Assembly (NCBI GenBank): GCA_026898455.1
Contig: JAPKLW010000934.1
Span: 1-64,000 of the forward strand
Direction: 5' to 3'
From: Plectranthus barbatus
Taxonomy: Eukaryota > Streptophyta > Magnoliopsida > Lamiales > Lamiaceae
DNA length: 64,000 bases
Shown here one piece after another: positions 9,995 to 21,645 of this stretch. The stretch's first letter is position 1. Every line of letters starts with the position of its first letter. Below the pieces are notes generated by a model. It searched no databases. It was given only the letters and a program-made list of their open reading frames with translations, and was not told the DNA's origin. A program made the position numbers and the translations under genes.

Positions 9995-12900
9995 ATGAAC
10001 GCCATTAGCAGCCAAAATGTGGCCTTCCTTGCCAAACCGGCGAATTATCTCCACAGCCTCGGCACGAAGCCGTGCCGCCGCATGTCGTGTGCAGTGCTGG
10101 CCACGCGCCTCCGGACTTCTTGCTCCTTGCAGCTTGATGCTAATCCCGGCGTTGAAGTCCGGCGATCGGGAAACTACCAGCCTTCGGCTTGGGATTTCAA
10201 CTACCTTCAATCTCTCAACAATCACTTCACGGTGTGTATAGTTTCTTACTGTCGTGGATTCAGAAAATTTTCGCATTATTTTTATTTTTTTGAATTCTAA
10301 CCCCTTTATTTCCCAGTTTCTTCTTATTTTTTTCACGGAAAGCCTATCTCATAAAATATCAGATCACGATACTATAAATGCATTCGATCTGTGCAGGAGG
10401 AGAGGCATTTGGAAAGGCAAGCTGAGCTGATTGTGGAAGTGAAGCTGCTGCTGAAGCAAGAAATGGAGGCGATTCATCAGTTGGTGTTGATTGATGACTT
10501 GCAAAATCTGGGATTATCTTATTTTTTCAAAGATGAAATTGCTCAGATCATGACTGATATATACAACGAGCAGAAATGCTTCCACGGTGGTGCAGAGAAA
10601 ACGGATCTGCATTTCGCAGCTCTCGGATTCAGACTCCTCCGACAACATGGTTTCAACGTCTCTCAAGGTAATAATTCCGACAATTTATGTAAATTTCTTT
10701 CAGAAAATCGATATTCGTTGCTGAGTATTCAATCCCAACTGCAGAAGTGTTCGATTCTTTCAAAAACGAGAACGGCAATGAATTCAAACCAAGCCTAGGA
10801 GACGACACGAGAGGATTATTACAGCTCTACGAAGCATCATTCCTAGTGAGAGAAGGAGAAGACACACTGGAGTTAGCAAGAGAGTTCGCCACCAAGATTC
10901 TTCAGACAAAATCCGAGGAAGCTGGGGTTGAGACCGACGACAATCTATCATCATGGATTCGGCATTCTCTGGAGCTCCCGCTTCACTGGAGGATTCAAAG
11001 GATCGAGGCGAGATGGTTCCTAGACGCTTACGCGAAGAGGCCCGACACGAATCCGGCCATTTTCGAGCTCGCCAAACTCGACTTCAATATCATCCAAGCC
11101 ACACAGCAGGAAGAGCTCAAACATGTGTCAAGGTGAAGATAAAAAAAAACTCCCTCCGTCCCATTATATTACTCTCGTTTTCCTTTTTTATCTGTCCCAC
11201 TATCCAAAAAATTATCGGATCACGATACAATAAAATAAAAATAAAAAAATCGGTTAGCTGGGGGCTGGAGTCCCCCTGCACGTATTAGTCACATCACATT
11301 CAGCTAATAAAATATTATTTTCACTACACTCACAAACATTGATTATCGTGTCCGGTCAATATGTGATTAATTGAGAGCGATGTAGGTGGTGGAAGAGTAC
11401 AGAGCTAGCTGAGAAACTCCCATTCGTGAGGGACCGGTTGGTGGAGGCCTACTTCTGGGCCATGGGTTATTTCGAGCCACATGAATATGGGTACCACAGA
11501 CGTCTGGTTGCTAAGATCGTAGCTCTTGTCACCACCATAGACGATGTATATGATGTCTATGGCACACTAGATGAACTCCATCTGTTCACCAACATTATAC
11601 AAAGGTTAGTTAGGCGTCGGAATCAGATATATGATGTCTTATTTTATAATATTAAGATATAATTATCAAAATGATATATATTTTAATATTTTTAACAATT
11701 ATTTTTAAATATATTTAATTTTTATTTATTATTAATATAAATTATTTTTTATATTATACGTAAAATATATGTATAAATTTAATAAAACTAAAAAAATATA
11801 TATCAAACACAAAATGTATGTGGTTTGATTTAAGAATAGTTTCATAAAAAATATTATGTCTATTATTTTAAACATAGTAAATTGAATAAATTGGCGACAA
11901 ATATAAAGAGAAAACGACAAATATAATTATGTTATATTTTTATTATGTTTCTCTTTATACCTAAAACGACAAATATAATTATGTTATATTTTTATTATTT
12001 ATTATATATTTATGTCATAATAATAAATTAAAATTAAAAAAAAAAAGTTTTTAGCGGGTACAGTTTTTTAAACTACTCTCCAACCTAGATATAGATATAG
12101 ATAGATATAATTTTGGATTGAAGAAGTAATCATTAGTGAGATATAATCTCAGGTGGGACATTGAAGAAATCAACCAACTCCCTTACTACATGCAACTATG
12201 CTATTTGGCGCTCTACAACTTTGTTTCGGAGCTGGCTTACGATATTCTCAAAGACAAGGGCTTCAATAGCATCCCATATTTACACAAATCGGTAATATAT
12301 ATTTTATTATATTATATTATATTATATGCTCCTCTTTTAGATATTAAGTTTTTTTTAAAAAAAAAAAGATAATTGTGTGAATAAAATTTTGGCAGTGGGT
12401 GGATTTGGTGGAAGGATTTATGGAAGAGGCAAAATGGTACAACAGTGGACACACACCAACCCTAGAAGAATATCTGAAGAATGCCAGCATTTCTATAGCA
12501 GCCCCTGCAGCAATATCACAGATCTACTTCACATTAGCAGCTCCGATCGAGCAGCCCGTGATCGACGAAATGTACGAATACCACGACATACTTTACCTTT
12601 CGGCTAGGATCCTCAGGCTTGCCGATGATCTCGGAACAGCACCCGTAAGTGATAACTCATCTCCAGGAATGAACTATGAACTTCATTATAGTGTGTGTGA
12701 TACATCATTATAGTTTAAATTATTTGTCTTTTTTCAATTCTAGCACTAACTATTTCATTTCTCAAGTTTATGTCCGAAATACATAAAATTATTCAAATTT
12801 AGGACAGAGAAATTTTATGGCATGACCCGTCAGTTATCCGATGCCGGAAAATTTCTTCGTCCAAGATTTGAATAAATTTTTTTTTATTCGGACATAAAAT

Positions 12901-13480
12901 TGAGAAAGATTACTAAAATTTAAAAAATGCGGATAATTCGAACAAAAATTGATGTTTTAAGCGCCTTATAATAAAATATCACATAAATATATTATAATTA
13001 AATATCATGCACACTGAAGTAATTGTGTCTGACATATTATAAAGAAAAAGTTCACCTTTCCTACCTAACTAAGAGTTCTTATTTATTTGATTGTGATTAT
13101 GTATCTAATTATATTATTATTATAAAGTATCATACACACTGTAATAAAGTATTTCATATTGATTCGTGTATGATTGGACTTCGTAGTTCGAGCAGGAGAG
13201 AGGTGACGTGGCGAAAGCGATCCAGTGTTACATGAAGGAAAGGAATGTCAGCGAGAAAGAGGCGCAGCATCACGTGAGGTTTCTGATCAGGGAGGCGTGG
13301 AAGAAGATGAACACGGCGACGGCGGCGGACGACTGCCCTTTCTCCGATGATCTGGTGGCGGTGGCAGGTAACTGTGCAAGGGTGGCGCAGTTTATGTATT
13401 ACGGCGGTGATGGCTATGGCGTGCAACACTCCAAAATACATCAGGAGATGGCGGAATTGTTGTTCCTACCATATGTCTGA
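9995..13480 (+). CDS. Monoterpene synthase, TPS-b class (598 aa, 7 exons)
   Basis: Predicted to ionise geranyl diphosphate in plastids and cyclise or quench the cation to a monoterpene; the product cannot be told from sequence by eye. Exons: 9995-10231, 10397-10667, 10745-11132, 11386-11604, 12153-12291, 12396-12644, 13187-13480; all junctions are GT-AG, phases agree, and the stop is TGA. Residues 1-55 look like a Ser/Arg-rich transit peptide. The RR(x8)W motif is at R56-W66, RWW at 299-301, RDR at 314-316, the metal-binding DDVYD at 351-355, and the NSE/DTE motif at D495-E503 spans the exon 6/7 junction. Length and seven-exon structure fit the angiosperm TPS-b class, and wording is close to Lamiaceae sabinene/cineole-type synthases. 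No key residue is missing. It stands alone, with no second TPS or P450 in the window. Confidence 0.95.
11149..11375. repeat. Degenerate Stowaway-like MITE in terpene synthase intron 3
   Basis: The left end ACTCCCTCCGTCCC at about 11149 and the body phrase AATAAAATATTATTTTCACTACACTCACA match other Stowaway copies in the window. The right end is worn, and the middle holds extra sequence (about 11205-11300). It fills most of the intron between exons 3 and 4. Confidence 0.6.
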
Positions 13481-13690
13481 TAATATTTTTTTTATGTAAA
13501 AAATATAAATAAAATAATATTGTATTTTGTCATTATTTTTAAGAGAGAAATTATGAAATAGTTAATTTGACTGTTACATCTTATGATTTTGGCCACACTT
13601 GTAAATACATCTCAAAAATAACTAAAAGTATATATATTTGTAACATTTCAAGGTGAAATTCTGACAATATAAAAAAATAAAAATAAATAA

Positions 13691-13839
13691 TACTCCCTCG
13701 TCCCGTTTAAATTGTCTCATTTTTCTTTTTGGTTTGTCTCATTTCTTAAATAATAAATTTTTTCACACTCCTCAATAAAATATTATTTTCACTACACTCA
13801 CAAACATTGGTAATTGTGCCAAAAACAAATGAAATATCT
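13691..13839. repeat. Stowaway-like MITE, right end lost in the N gap
   Basis: It starts TACTCCCTCGTCCC and continues with the family body (ATAAAATATTATTTTCACTACACTCAC, then ATTGTGCC). The sequence runs into N before the expected right-hand inverted repeat. Confidence 0.65.
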
Positions 13840-13849
13840 NNNNNNNNNN
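13840..13849. other. Assembly gap (10 N)
   Basis: Ten N characters. A short fixed-length run suggests a scaffolding join of unknown true length. It lies in intergenic repeat sequence. Confidence 0.99.
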
Positions 13850-14375
13850 AAAAAAAACCTCAAATAAAATTGATTAATTTACAATTTTTTGAGATAAAAT
13901 AAGTAGTTTTCAAAAAAAAAATCAAATTTACGTGTGAAATAGTATAAGTATATTTAAGTGAATTAATTCAAATTGGATAACTCTTAAATAATTCAAAGGA
14001 AAATATTTAGTCAATTTCAATTACTAAGTAGTTGATTGCTCTCTTTCGAAAAATTAAGATGACATTAATTAATGGATGAACAATTGTTCCACGTAATTTA
14101 ATACAGCAAGCTAGCTAGATAATCATCATTTATGAAAATGGTATAACAAGGACTATTTCTCAAATCTTATATACTTTATATTCAAAAATTGTTAAAACGC
14201 TTTTTTCTTTTTTTTTTTCCCATAGAAGAAAAGATGTATTGGTATGTTAGAAGATGATTAAGAATAATAATATATCCTAAATCGATAAGATAATACTCCT
14301 AATCTCCTAATATATAAAGTAATAATGGGAGAGTTATTTGGCTATAATTTTAATATCTTAAAAAATTTAACAATT

Positions 14376-14380
14376 GCGGG

Positions 14381-14423
<43 letters not shown>

Positions 14424-14448
14424 ACGTGTTCGATCCACGTTCACCGCA
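14376..14448 (+). tRNA. tRNA-Phe (anticodon GAA), 73 nt
   Basis: The sequence folds as a cloverleaf: acceptor strand GCGGGGA pairing with TCACCGC, D arm with AGCTCAGTTGGGAGAGC, anticodon loop ACTGAAGAT with GAA, T loop TTCGATC, discriminator A, and no encoded CCA. It has no intron. Compared with the usual plant tRNA-Phe, the T stem reads ACGTG/CACGT instead of GCGTG/CACGC, a compensated G-C to A-T change. CAA occurs just upstream, and T-runs beginning about 20 bases downstream could terminate RNA polymerase III. Confidence 0.97.
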
Positions 14449-15324
14449 TTTATTTTTAGAATTTTTTTTAGGTTCTTTTTTTCATTTTCAAATTTTAATT
14501 TCTTTTTAGGTTTTTTTTTCCATTTCGATTTCGTAAATTCATACTTCGTATATTTATTAATTTTTTTAATTTCGTGAATTTTATTTCCTTTGTAATTTGT
14601 ATACTTTTATTTGTGTTCGTAAATTCATGTGCTTCGTATATTTATTTTGTTTAATTCATGTTCTTTGTATATTTTTATTTTGTTTGCAAGGTTAAAACTA
14701 CTCAGTTCTTATAAATAACATATTTTACAATTAGAAATAATGTTATTAAGAATATTTATCTTTTTAGTCAATTTAAATTATATATCTCATATATAATGAT
14801 GATCTGTTAAAAATTTAAAATAATTCAGTTTTTTCAAGCAAGGCTTGTTGAATATAGATAAACTCTACTCGAGTCCTCGATGAAGTGATATAAACATCTT
14901 ATTTATAACTGAAAAATCATAAATTAAAACTCATCCGGAACATTTGGTTGCGCGAGTGAGTATATACATATTATTCCAAATATAAAAAAAACTCTAGATA
15001 TATGAGATGCAAAAAAGAAAATTATCGATTCAAGACCCGAAAGATAATTTAATTATCAATTCAAGACCTCCTAAATTGAGAATTAATCTTTCGAGTTGTG
15101 AATCGATAATTAAATTATCTTTCGAATCTCGGATCGATAAAACTCAGATGCAAAAACTAAATAAAAATGATCATCTACTCAAGCGAAGGTGTATTCCCTC
15201 TATATTCTACATCTCTGTGAAGAACAATCACAATCATAATCACTGTCACAATCACAAACCCAACGATACAAACTGTGCAATTACGTGAAAACAAGAGGGA
15301 GGCCATGAAACGTAGGGTTCATGG
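14449..15324. other. Intergenic DNA between tRNA-Phe and BSK1
   Basis: AT-rich, with T-rich runs just after the tRNA. The only structured feature is the inverted repeat at 15022-15140. A 93-codon open frame over that repeat (15007-15288) has no recognisable product and is not called. The end nearest 15324 should hold the BSK1 3' UTR. Confidence 0.65.
15022..15140. repeat. Short inverted-repeat element (119 bp), family A
   Basis: Two arms of about 41 bp, opening TTATCGAT and sharing GAAAGATAATTTAATTATC, face each other with roughly six mismatches. Related sequence occurs at 15692-15888 and 47743-47953, so this is a dispersed, hairpin-forming family. Confidence 0.7.
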
Positions 15325-18300
15325 TCATGACCCCCTTCCACCTCGTTGCTTCTTCTCTTCAAGAATGGCGGCCTCGTTCAACATGTCGGCCGCGTCCTTG
15401 TGCATGTCGAGCTTGGCTAGGGCCACAGCCTGCATGTAAAATGCTGTTGACCAATCTGGGTAGATACATTGAGCTTGCATTGCATCCCGGAGCGCAGCAT
15501 CCGGCTGATCACACATCAGATAGCAAAGACTCCGTCGAGCATGGACGGTCGGGGATATCATGGTGCCAACATCAATGAACTGCAGATATGTTGACCCAGA
15601 GTGAGAAAAATGGATGCATTCATGCATAAGGGAGAGATATAGACTATAGTAACCACAAATACAATAATTATCTTTAGGAGTATCATCACTTTCGGACCCG
15701 AAAGATAATTTAATTGTCGATTCATGACCTGATGACACAAATTCTTAATTCAGGACCTGAAAGATCATGCAATTCTCAATCTAGGACCTCAATATCAGGT
15801 CCTAGATTGAGAATTGTGCGATCTTTCGGGTCCTAAATAGACAATTCATCTTTTAGCTTCTGAATCGATAATTAAACTATCTTTGGCTCAAGTTGTATGT
15901 ATAGATACGGACGAATATGTTCGTATTTTTCCTTTTCTGAGACAAGCCAATAAACCTAGAGTGAGCAGTTAAAAGGAAGAATGTGGCACTAGAAATCTTT
16001 TACCACTCTAAATTCTGTGTTAAATCATCTTCAATTTGGATAGTATATCCCATAATCTGGGTGAAAATCATTTTCACCGTTTCATGCATTATTATGAATT
16101 TATGAAGGGTAGTTCATAAATGTACAGAAAGAAATTTCTATCATGATCTTCTTCTCAACAGATATTAGACAAGTAACACAGATGACTAAAATTACCTGAG
16201 AATAGCAATCCATAGCAGTTTTGAAATCTTTGTCGCGGAATGCCAAGTCCCCCCGTTTCCTAGCATCCAACATATCTCTCATTTGTTGAGTCCATTCTTG
16301 AAAAGACAACTATATTGACATCCACATTAGCACTTTAGAATAGAGATCGTATCAAAATAGAATTCATGGTAGCACTTTCAGGTAGCAAAGTTCACCTCAT
16401 TGGTTCCCTCATCATCCTTGTAATGCTGCATCACCAAAAACTGATGGATAGCAGTGAGATCCATACGTGAACACGCATCACCCATTGGAGAGAGTGGGTG
16501 CGGTGGTGGAGAAGGCGCTTCTTCACGCTTTGGAATTCCCAACATCACATAAGACGGAACCTGTAATGAATAAATTTGTTGGTTAATCATTGTCTACAAT
16601 ATCAGTTTTTTAGGGTGAAGGAAAGGATATATATTAATAGCACTTGCATCATTTTTATTTTGTAAAGGAGCAAGGGTAGAAACAAGATCTTTCGTCTTTG
16701 GCCTCTCCCTAGGTTCATATTGCAAGCACTGCGAAGCAAGATCGAAAACAACAGTTGCCTCTTCAGTTGAAAAATTCCCCTCCAAATGAGAATCCATCAG
16801 GAGAAGAATATTTTTGCCCCGTATCATATCCAGTGCCTGACATGCAGAAAGATGCTAATCAGATATACCGTAACCATAAAATCAATTGTCACCACTATCA
16901 CTAAAAAACAATATAAGCAGTGTACACATGAGAACCACAGCGATGACGGCGACAAAATAACGATATAAGAAACAATAAGTTTGCCATATCAGAATAAGGA
17001 AATCAACAGAAATGCCAAACATATATTCTCATCTTAGCCATTAATGTAATGAGCAAGTGTATAAACATGTAATGCAACAAAAACTAGTGTGACAAAATTG
17101 AAAGGCATGGGAAAAAAATTAAAAAAAAAAAACACTGCCTTATTTTCAAAACACAAAGATTTCAAGACAGTAAGAATACGGAAAAGAATATAAGAAACTT
17201 GTAACTGTCATCATTTGAAACATGATATGAAACTTTGAGAGGGTTAAGTTATAAACTGTTCAACCCACTTATTTATTGAGGAGTCCTTCTATCATGAACA
17301 TGAAAATTCCAATCATCTTGGAAAATTGTTCAAGAGAATGTTGTTATGATATTGAGACTTGGGTATTCACCAAGTAGCCAAGTCGGGGATCGAAATCATC
17401 AAATAATATTAGGGGTCACAGCATTGACAAACTAGTTTACATAATTGCTTTCTCTAGTACAATAAGGGATTAATGCACATAGATGAAATCTAAAGTGGAA
17501 CTCAGGAAAGCAACCCGAGCTATCAAATAAGTTACCAAAACCATAAATAGTAGAATGCAGATACATACATGACTTGGAGGAATATGCTTTCCACTAAGAA
17601 GATCCAGAAGGACGGTTCCAAAGCTGAAAACAACACTTTCCTGGGTGACCCTCCCTACAAGAGATTCCCATCACGTGTTAAATACTCTTGAAAGATAGGA
17701 ACTACTTTTCGCACAGATGACAATCAAATCAGAAAATGCTCATTTAAAAAGTATAGAAGTTAGAATTATCTTGCCGAATCAATATTAGGACCACATACTT
17801 CACGAGTTCTTGCTGAATACTATTATGCTCCAGAAATACTTGATAGTCAATTATTGTTCAAGTTCAACGCCTTTGAACTGGTTTTGAAAGAAAACCTCTC
17901 CACTAACAGAACTCAGAGGCTAGAAAAAATGATGGTCATCCATGCACAAAGTCGAACCAATCATAAAAAAGATAAAAATCATGATCAGCAATGCAAAATA
18001 TATGATAAGGTGGGGTCTGACATAAAGAACTTCAAAGGCCGAGTCTGGACTGTGTATTATATTGTTAATCTTGCAACCCTTTTGCTACCAAGCCATTTTT
18101 CACAGCAGCAGTTAAATAGTAGTCAAATGTTTTTTCTATTACGTAATCACCCGGAGATTACCCAGGTATGTGCCAATCAAGCCATTCTAAAGCTATAGAA
18201 GGTTTAACGAGCATATACACCATCGGGGTGACATAGTATTTTTAGCTTTTAAGCTCAATAAAGCCTGACAAGTTTATTGAAAAATGTTTCAGCCACAATG

Positions 18301-20238
18301 TTATAATTTTATAAGGGAAGCTTGTCAACAATGGGCAGCTTATCTTGGGAAATTGAAATCTAGTTTCAGATAAAGCAAGGACAGGTTTCATGCACACAAC
18401 AACTTACCATTTCTTAGATATTCAGGAGGTGTATATGCAAGATTTGTGCTATAACTTTTACCATCCCTACTATTCTTCATCAATCCAAAACAGGAAAGTC
18501 GCGGATCTCCACTCTGCCAAAATTAACCAAATCAGAAATATAACCAATCAAAAAACTAGGCCCAACTGCATGATGAAATTAAAATATGGATGTAGCAAGA
18601 TCAAACTAACATTAGCTTAGATTATAGAAAAGTTAATTCTTGACTACATTATTAACCTCATCAAAGAGAACCCTGTAAGCATTTAAGTCGTGGTAGAGTG
18701 GGCGACCTTCCCTGGTACAATAATCCAGTGCTTCAGCAATATACAAAGCAACTCTTAAACGCATGGCCCATTCAGGTGTTTGATTCTCCCCTGCAGATGG
18801 TACGGAAGAAAATTTCAAATAAATAAAGGGCATCAATTACCCAATTTTTATCTAGGTATATACTCAAAGACAAAGAAGATATAAGCCCATCCTCGTGTAT
18901 CCCCTTCCACAAACAGAAATAATGAGAAACATAAAGTAGGTATCTGATATGGACTGGACACAAAATATATATAGCAAGAATAGCAGCAGGCAGATTTCTG
19001 TCAAGGCTAACAAGGAATAAAACTAACTATTTCAAAACCTCATATTGCGTGCACACCATAATGAGGCAACGGAATTATGATTATTTTGCAGTTCAACAAG
19101 TTTCTTGAGCAGCTAATTTCAGATGGTTACCATCTGAAAACCACTGATCTCACACTAGTAGAAACACACCTATCCTGAACCATTATTAAGCATGTTTGGG
19201 CATGACCAACATCATTGCAAAAATGCAACTTTTCCACATGCCTCAGGTAAGAACCCTTTAGGTTTCTCAAGTTTATTAAGGGTTACCCTAAGGGCTCACC
19301 TCAACCTCATACCCTTTGACACTTGGCAGATAAAATTGTTCTTCTTCATGACCCAAATCTTATGCCATATATAGTTCTCACATCAGTAATTGTTGCTGTG
19401 ATGGGACAACCATACTCGGACCAAGCGAGAAATTCCCAAGGCCTAGCCCGCACACCCTTAGTTCATTACCCATCATTCATCTCCAAAATATTCAGAACTC
19501 AAACACTACAGAAGTTCAAATAACCAAACCGAGGCTTTCTTCCCATCTCTCTGTCCAAATATAAAAGATCCTTAACTGTTGAACGAATCAAATAAAAAAG
19601 GCCCTAATCTTTTGTTTACAAAAAATAGTCATTAAATCTCACGAACTGAGGAATGCCAAACAAAATAAATGAATCATAGATTTAAGGTTATTTAATATTT
19701 CGAGAAAGCAACATTACAGTGAAATAAATGCTTGGCGAGAGTCTCATTCGGCATAAATTCAGCAACGAGCAGCCTTTCATCCCCATCACAGCAATAACCT
19801 ATCAGATTAGCCAGCCTCTTATGCCTTAGCTTCCCCACTTCCTTCGCTTCCTCCTAAACAACAATTAAACCATATCAAACAGTTCTTACATATCCAAAAA
19901 AAAAAAATCAAAATCGATCAAATCAAACAAGAAATGATAGGTACCGCGAACTGTTTAGGATCAGGCCACGCCATTTTGGTAAATTTCTTCACAGCGATCC
20001 ACCGCTGGCTCTGCAGGCGTCCTTTGTAGACAACATTGGGAGCTTTCTCGCCGCTCTCAGATACGATGTTGTCCGAGCTGAAGTTGCTCGTCGCCGCTTT
20101 CAGCTCCGACAGCGAGAACTCCGCGAATCCGCCGGTGGCAGCTCCGTTGGCAGAGGAGGAGCGGCGGTGGCCATGCTGCAGCTGCTGATCCTTATCCGCC
20201 GCGCCCGGACGAAACCCCTTGGACGAGCAGCAGCCCAT
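15325..20238 (-). CDS. BSK1: BSK1-type brassinosteroid-signalling kinase (RLCK-XII, 492 aa, 9 exons)
   Basis: A plasma-membrane-anchored receptor-like cytoplasmic kinase that, in Arabidopsis, acts downstream of BRI1 and in FLS2 immunity. Exons in transcript order: 20238-19945, 19853-19718, 18790-18657, 18513-18408, 17654-17569, 16836-16648, 16560-16396, 16309-16196, 15579-15325; lengths sum to an open frame ending TGA. The start MGCCSSKG gives an N-myristoylation Gly2 and palmitoylation Cys3/Cys4. The kinase domain (about residues 60-330) keeps the IAVKK lysine but has YHDLNAYRV for the catalytic loop and CFG instead of DFG, as in this family. A TPR region fills the C-terminal third. Wording (HALDMIRGKNI, DVPSYVMLGI) favours BSK1 over BSK3-like members. 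Intron 6 appears to use a GC donor. An in-frame upstream ATG exists at 20343. Confidence 0.95.
15692..15888. repeat. Hairpin repeat, family A copy in BSK1 intron 8
   Basis: The core is a 31-bp stem (15759-15789 with 15797-15827, three mismatches) around a 7-nt loop. The outer arms carry the family motif GATAATTTAATTGTCGATTC and its inverse GATAATTAAACTATCTTT. It lies wholly in the intron between exons 8 and 9. Confidence 0.8.
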
Positions 20239-20733
20239 GGCGACTCGGTTGAGTTGACTCACCCTATGCACTGCAATAAATAGTCCAATAAGCAGAAGAG
20301 GGGGGGGGGGATAAACAGCAACCTCTAGCTCAGAATGATTCACATAATCGTATGGCTGGAACCCAGAAACACCGTGGGCTTGAATTGTTGGGATTTGTGA
20401 GATTTTAATCCGAAGATTTTATGGCATTAAAGATTAAAGAAATCGTTCGTGCGTGTAACGAGGAGAAAAGGGATCTTGATTTTTGATGAAAGTAAAACTT
20501 TTTGGACTGTTGGGCTTTTCGTTTCGATTAACTACGACTGCTTTTTTCTCCCATCAACACTGTAAGCATTTCTCATGTCAGCTTGCAGCAAATATTTTGG
20601 AAATTCAAATTAATATTTGTTTTTTTTAATTCAAAGTAATATTTATAGTTTTATTATTCTATAAATATATCTAAGGAAAATTATTTATTTTATTACAAAT
20701 AATAGAGTTTTAGGAATATTATCTCAAGTTTTA

Positions 20734-20917
20734 TACTTCCTCTGTTCCTATCGTATTCGTATTAGTTTCATATTCTTTTTCGGTCCATTCCATTTATTAG
20801 TCTTATTTCTTAAAAAGACAATTTTTTCCACTCACTAAAAAAATATTAATTCTTTTACACTAACAACACTTGGTTATTATGCATTCTCCCCCGTTCCTAA
20901 TATGACGGGACGGAGGA
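20734..20917. repeat. Stowaway-like MITE
   Basis: The left end TACTTCCTCTGTTCC is mirrored by GGGACGGAGGAAA on the right. The body has the family phrases CACTCACTAAAAAAATATTAATTC and TTGGTTATT. 184 bp. Confidence 0.75.
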
Positions 20918-21299
20918 AAACACATGAATTAGTAATAAGTAATTTCGTTTATTTTGTAGATTAAATTTATTGACATGATTGAAAGATATGATAAAATCTA
21001 CTACTGGAATTTGAAGAATACTTGAAATAAAATTCACTAAAACTCAGATTTTTAAGTTAAAATAAGTATTTTAAATACAAAGTCCCAGAATATGGCAAAA
21101 ATATCTATTTTGGCTCATCTTCTTTTGTAAAATTATTAATTCTCAATTAATTACCATTTCCCTGAAAAACCTAAGCTGAATTTTTATTTAGAAATCTCAC
21201 TTGGAGTGAAATCTTCGATTTTGAGGTATAGTAATTAAATTATCTAACTAAAAAATCAAAAATATTGTAATTCAATGAACGAGAGACCTAAAATACTCA

Positions 21300-21463
21300 T
21301 TTAACCGGACACGATAATCAATGCATGTGAGTGGTAATGAATGGTAGTGGGATGAATATTTTATTAATGAGTGTAAAAAATTTGTTATTTTAGGAAAGTA
21401 GACTAATATTGTGGGATAGACGAAAAAGGAAATATGAACAATTTACTCTAGACGGAAAGTAAA
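21300..21463. repeat. Stowaway-like MITE, inverse orientation, left end worn
   Basis: The right end ACGGAAAGTA and inverse-oriented body phrases (AATATTTTATTAATGAGTGT) match the other copies. The left end (near CCGGACACGATAATC) has lost its inverted repeat. A further fragment starting ACTCCTTCCGTTTTATTA lies at about 21488-21560. Confidence 0.55.
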
Positions 21464-21587
21464 AAATTTGGCAATCTCAATTTAATACACTCCTTCCGTT
21501 TTATTATATTAATTTCATTTTTCTATTTTCATTTGTTGAGTTAAATTAATTTAATTTTCAAAATGAAAATTAATTATAAATATTAGG

Positions 21588-21645
21588 TGACGTCAGAGAT
21601 TGTCAGATACCCACGTGAGGGCGTCCCTGGCAGGCACGTGACGTC
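21588..21645. promoter_or_regulatory. Cluster of bZIP/G-box-type motifs
   Basis: Within 58 bp there is TGACGTCA (21588-21595), CACGTG (21612-21617), and CACGTG overlapping TGACGTC (21635-21645). Such ACGT-core palindromes bind plant bZIP and bHLH factors. The cluster is about 1.35 kb upstream of the BSK1 start and is a short GC-richer patch in AT-rich DNA. A regulatory role is inferred only. Confidence 0.45.

Larger units (their letters stand above)
13481..14375. other. Terpene synthase 3' flank, with a MITE cut by an assembly gap
   Basis: AT-rich, with no gene. It contains the Stowaway-like fragment at 13691-13839 and the N run. AATAAA-like sequences soon after the stop (for example near 13507) could serve in polyadenylation. 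Confidence 0.6.

Noticed and set aside
9980..10336. 118-codon antisense frame over terpene synthase exon 1
   Set aside because: Shadow of the real coding exon on the other strand.
13840..13849. N run as a biological feature
   Set aside because: It is an assembly gap; nothing can be said about the missing bases.
15007..15288. 93-codon open frame before BSK1
   Set aside because: It runs through an inverted repeat and has a random-looking product.
17854..18198. 114-codon open frame within the BSK1 region
   Set aside because: It lies in intron 4 on the opposite strand, with no domain.
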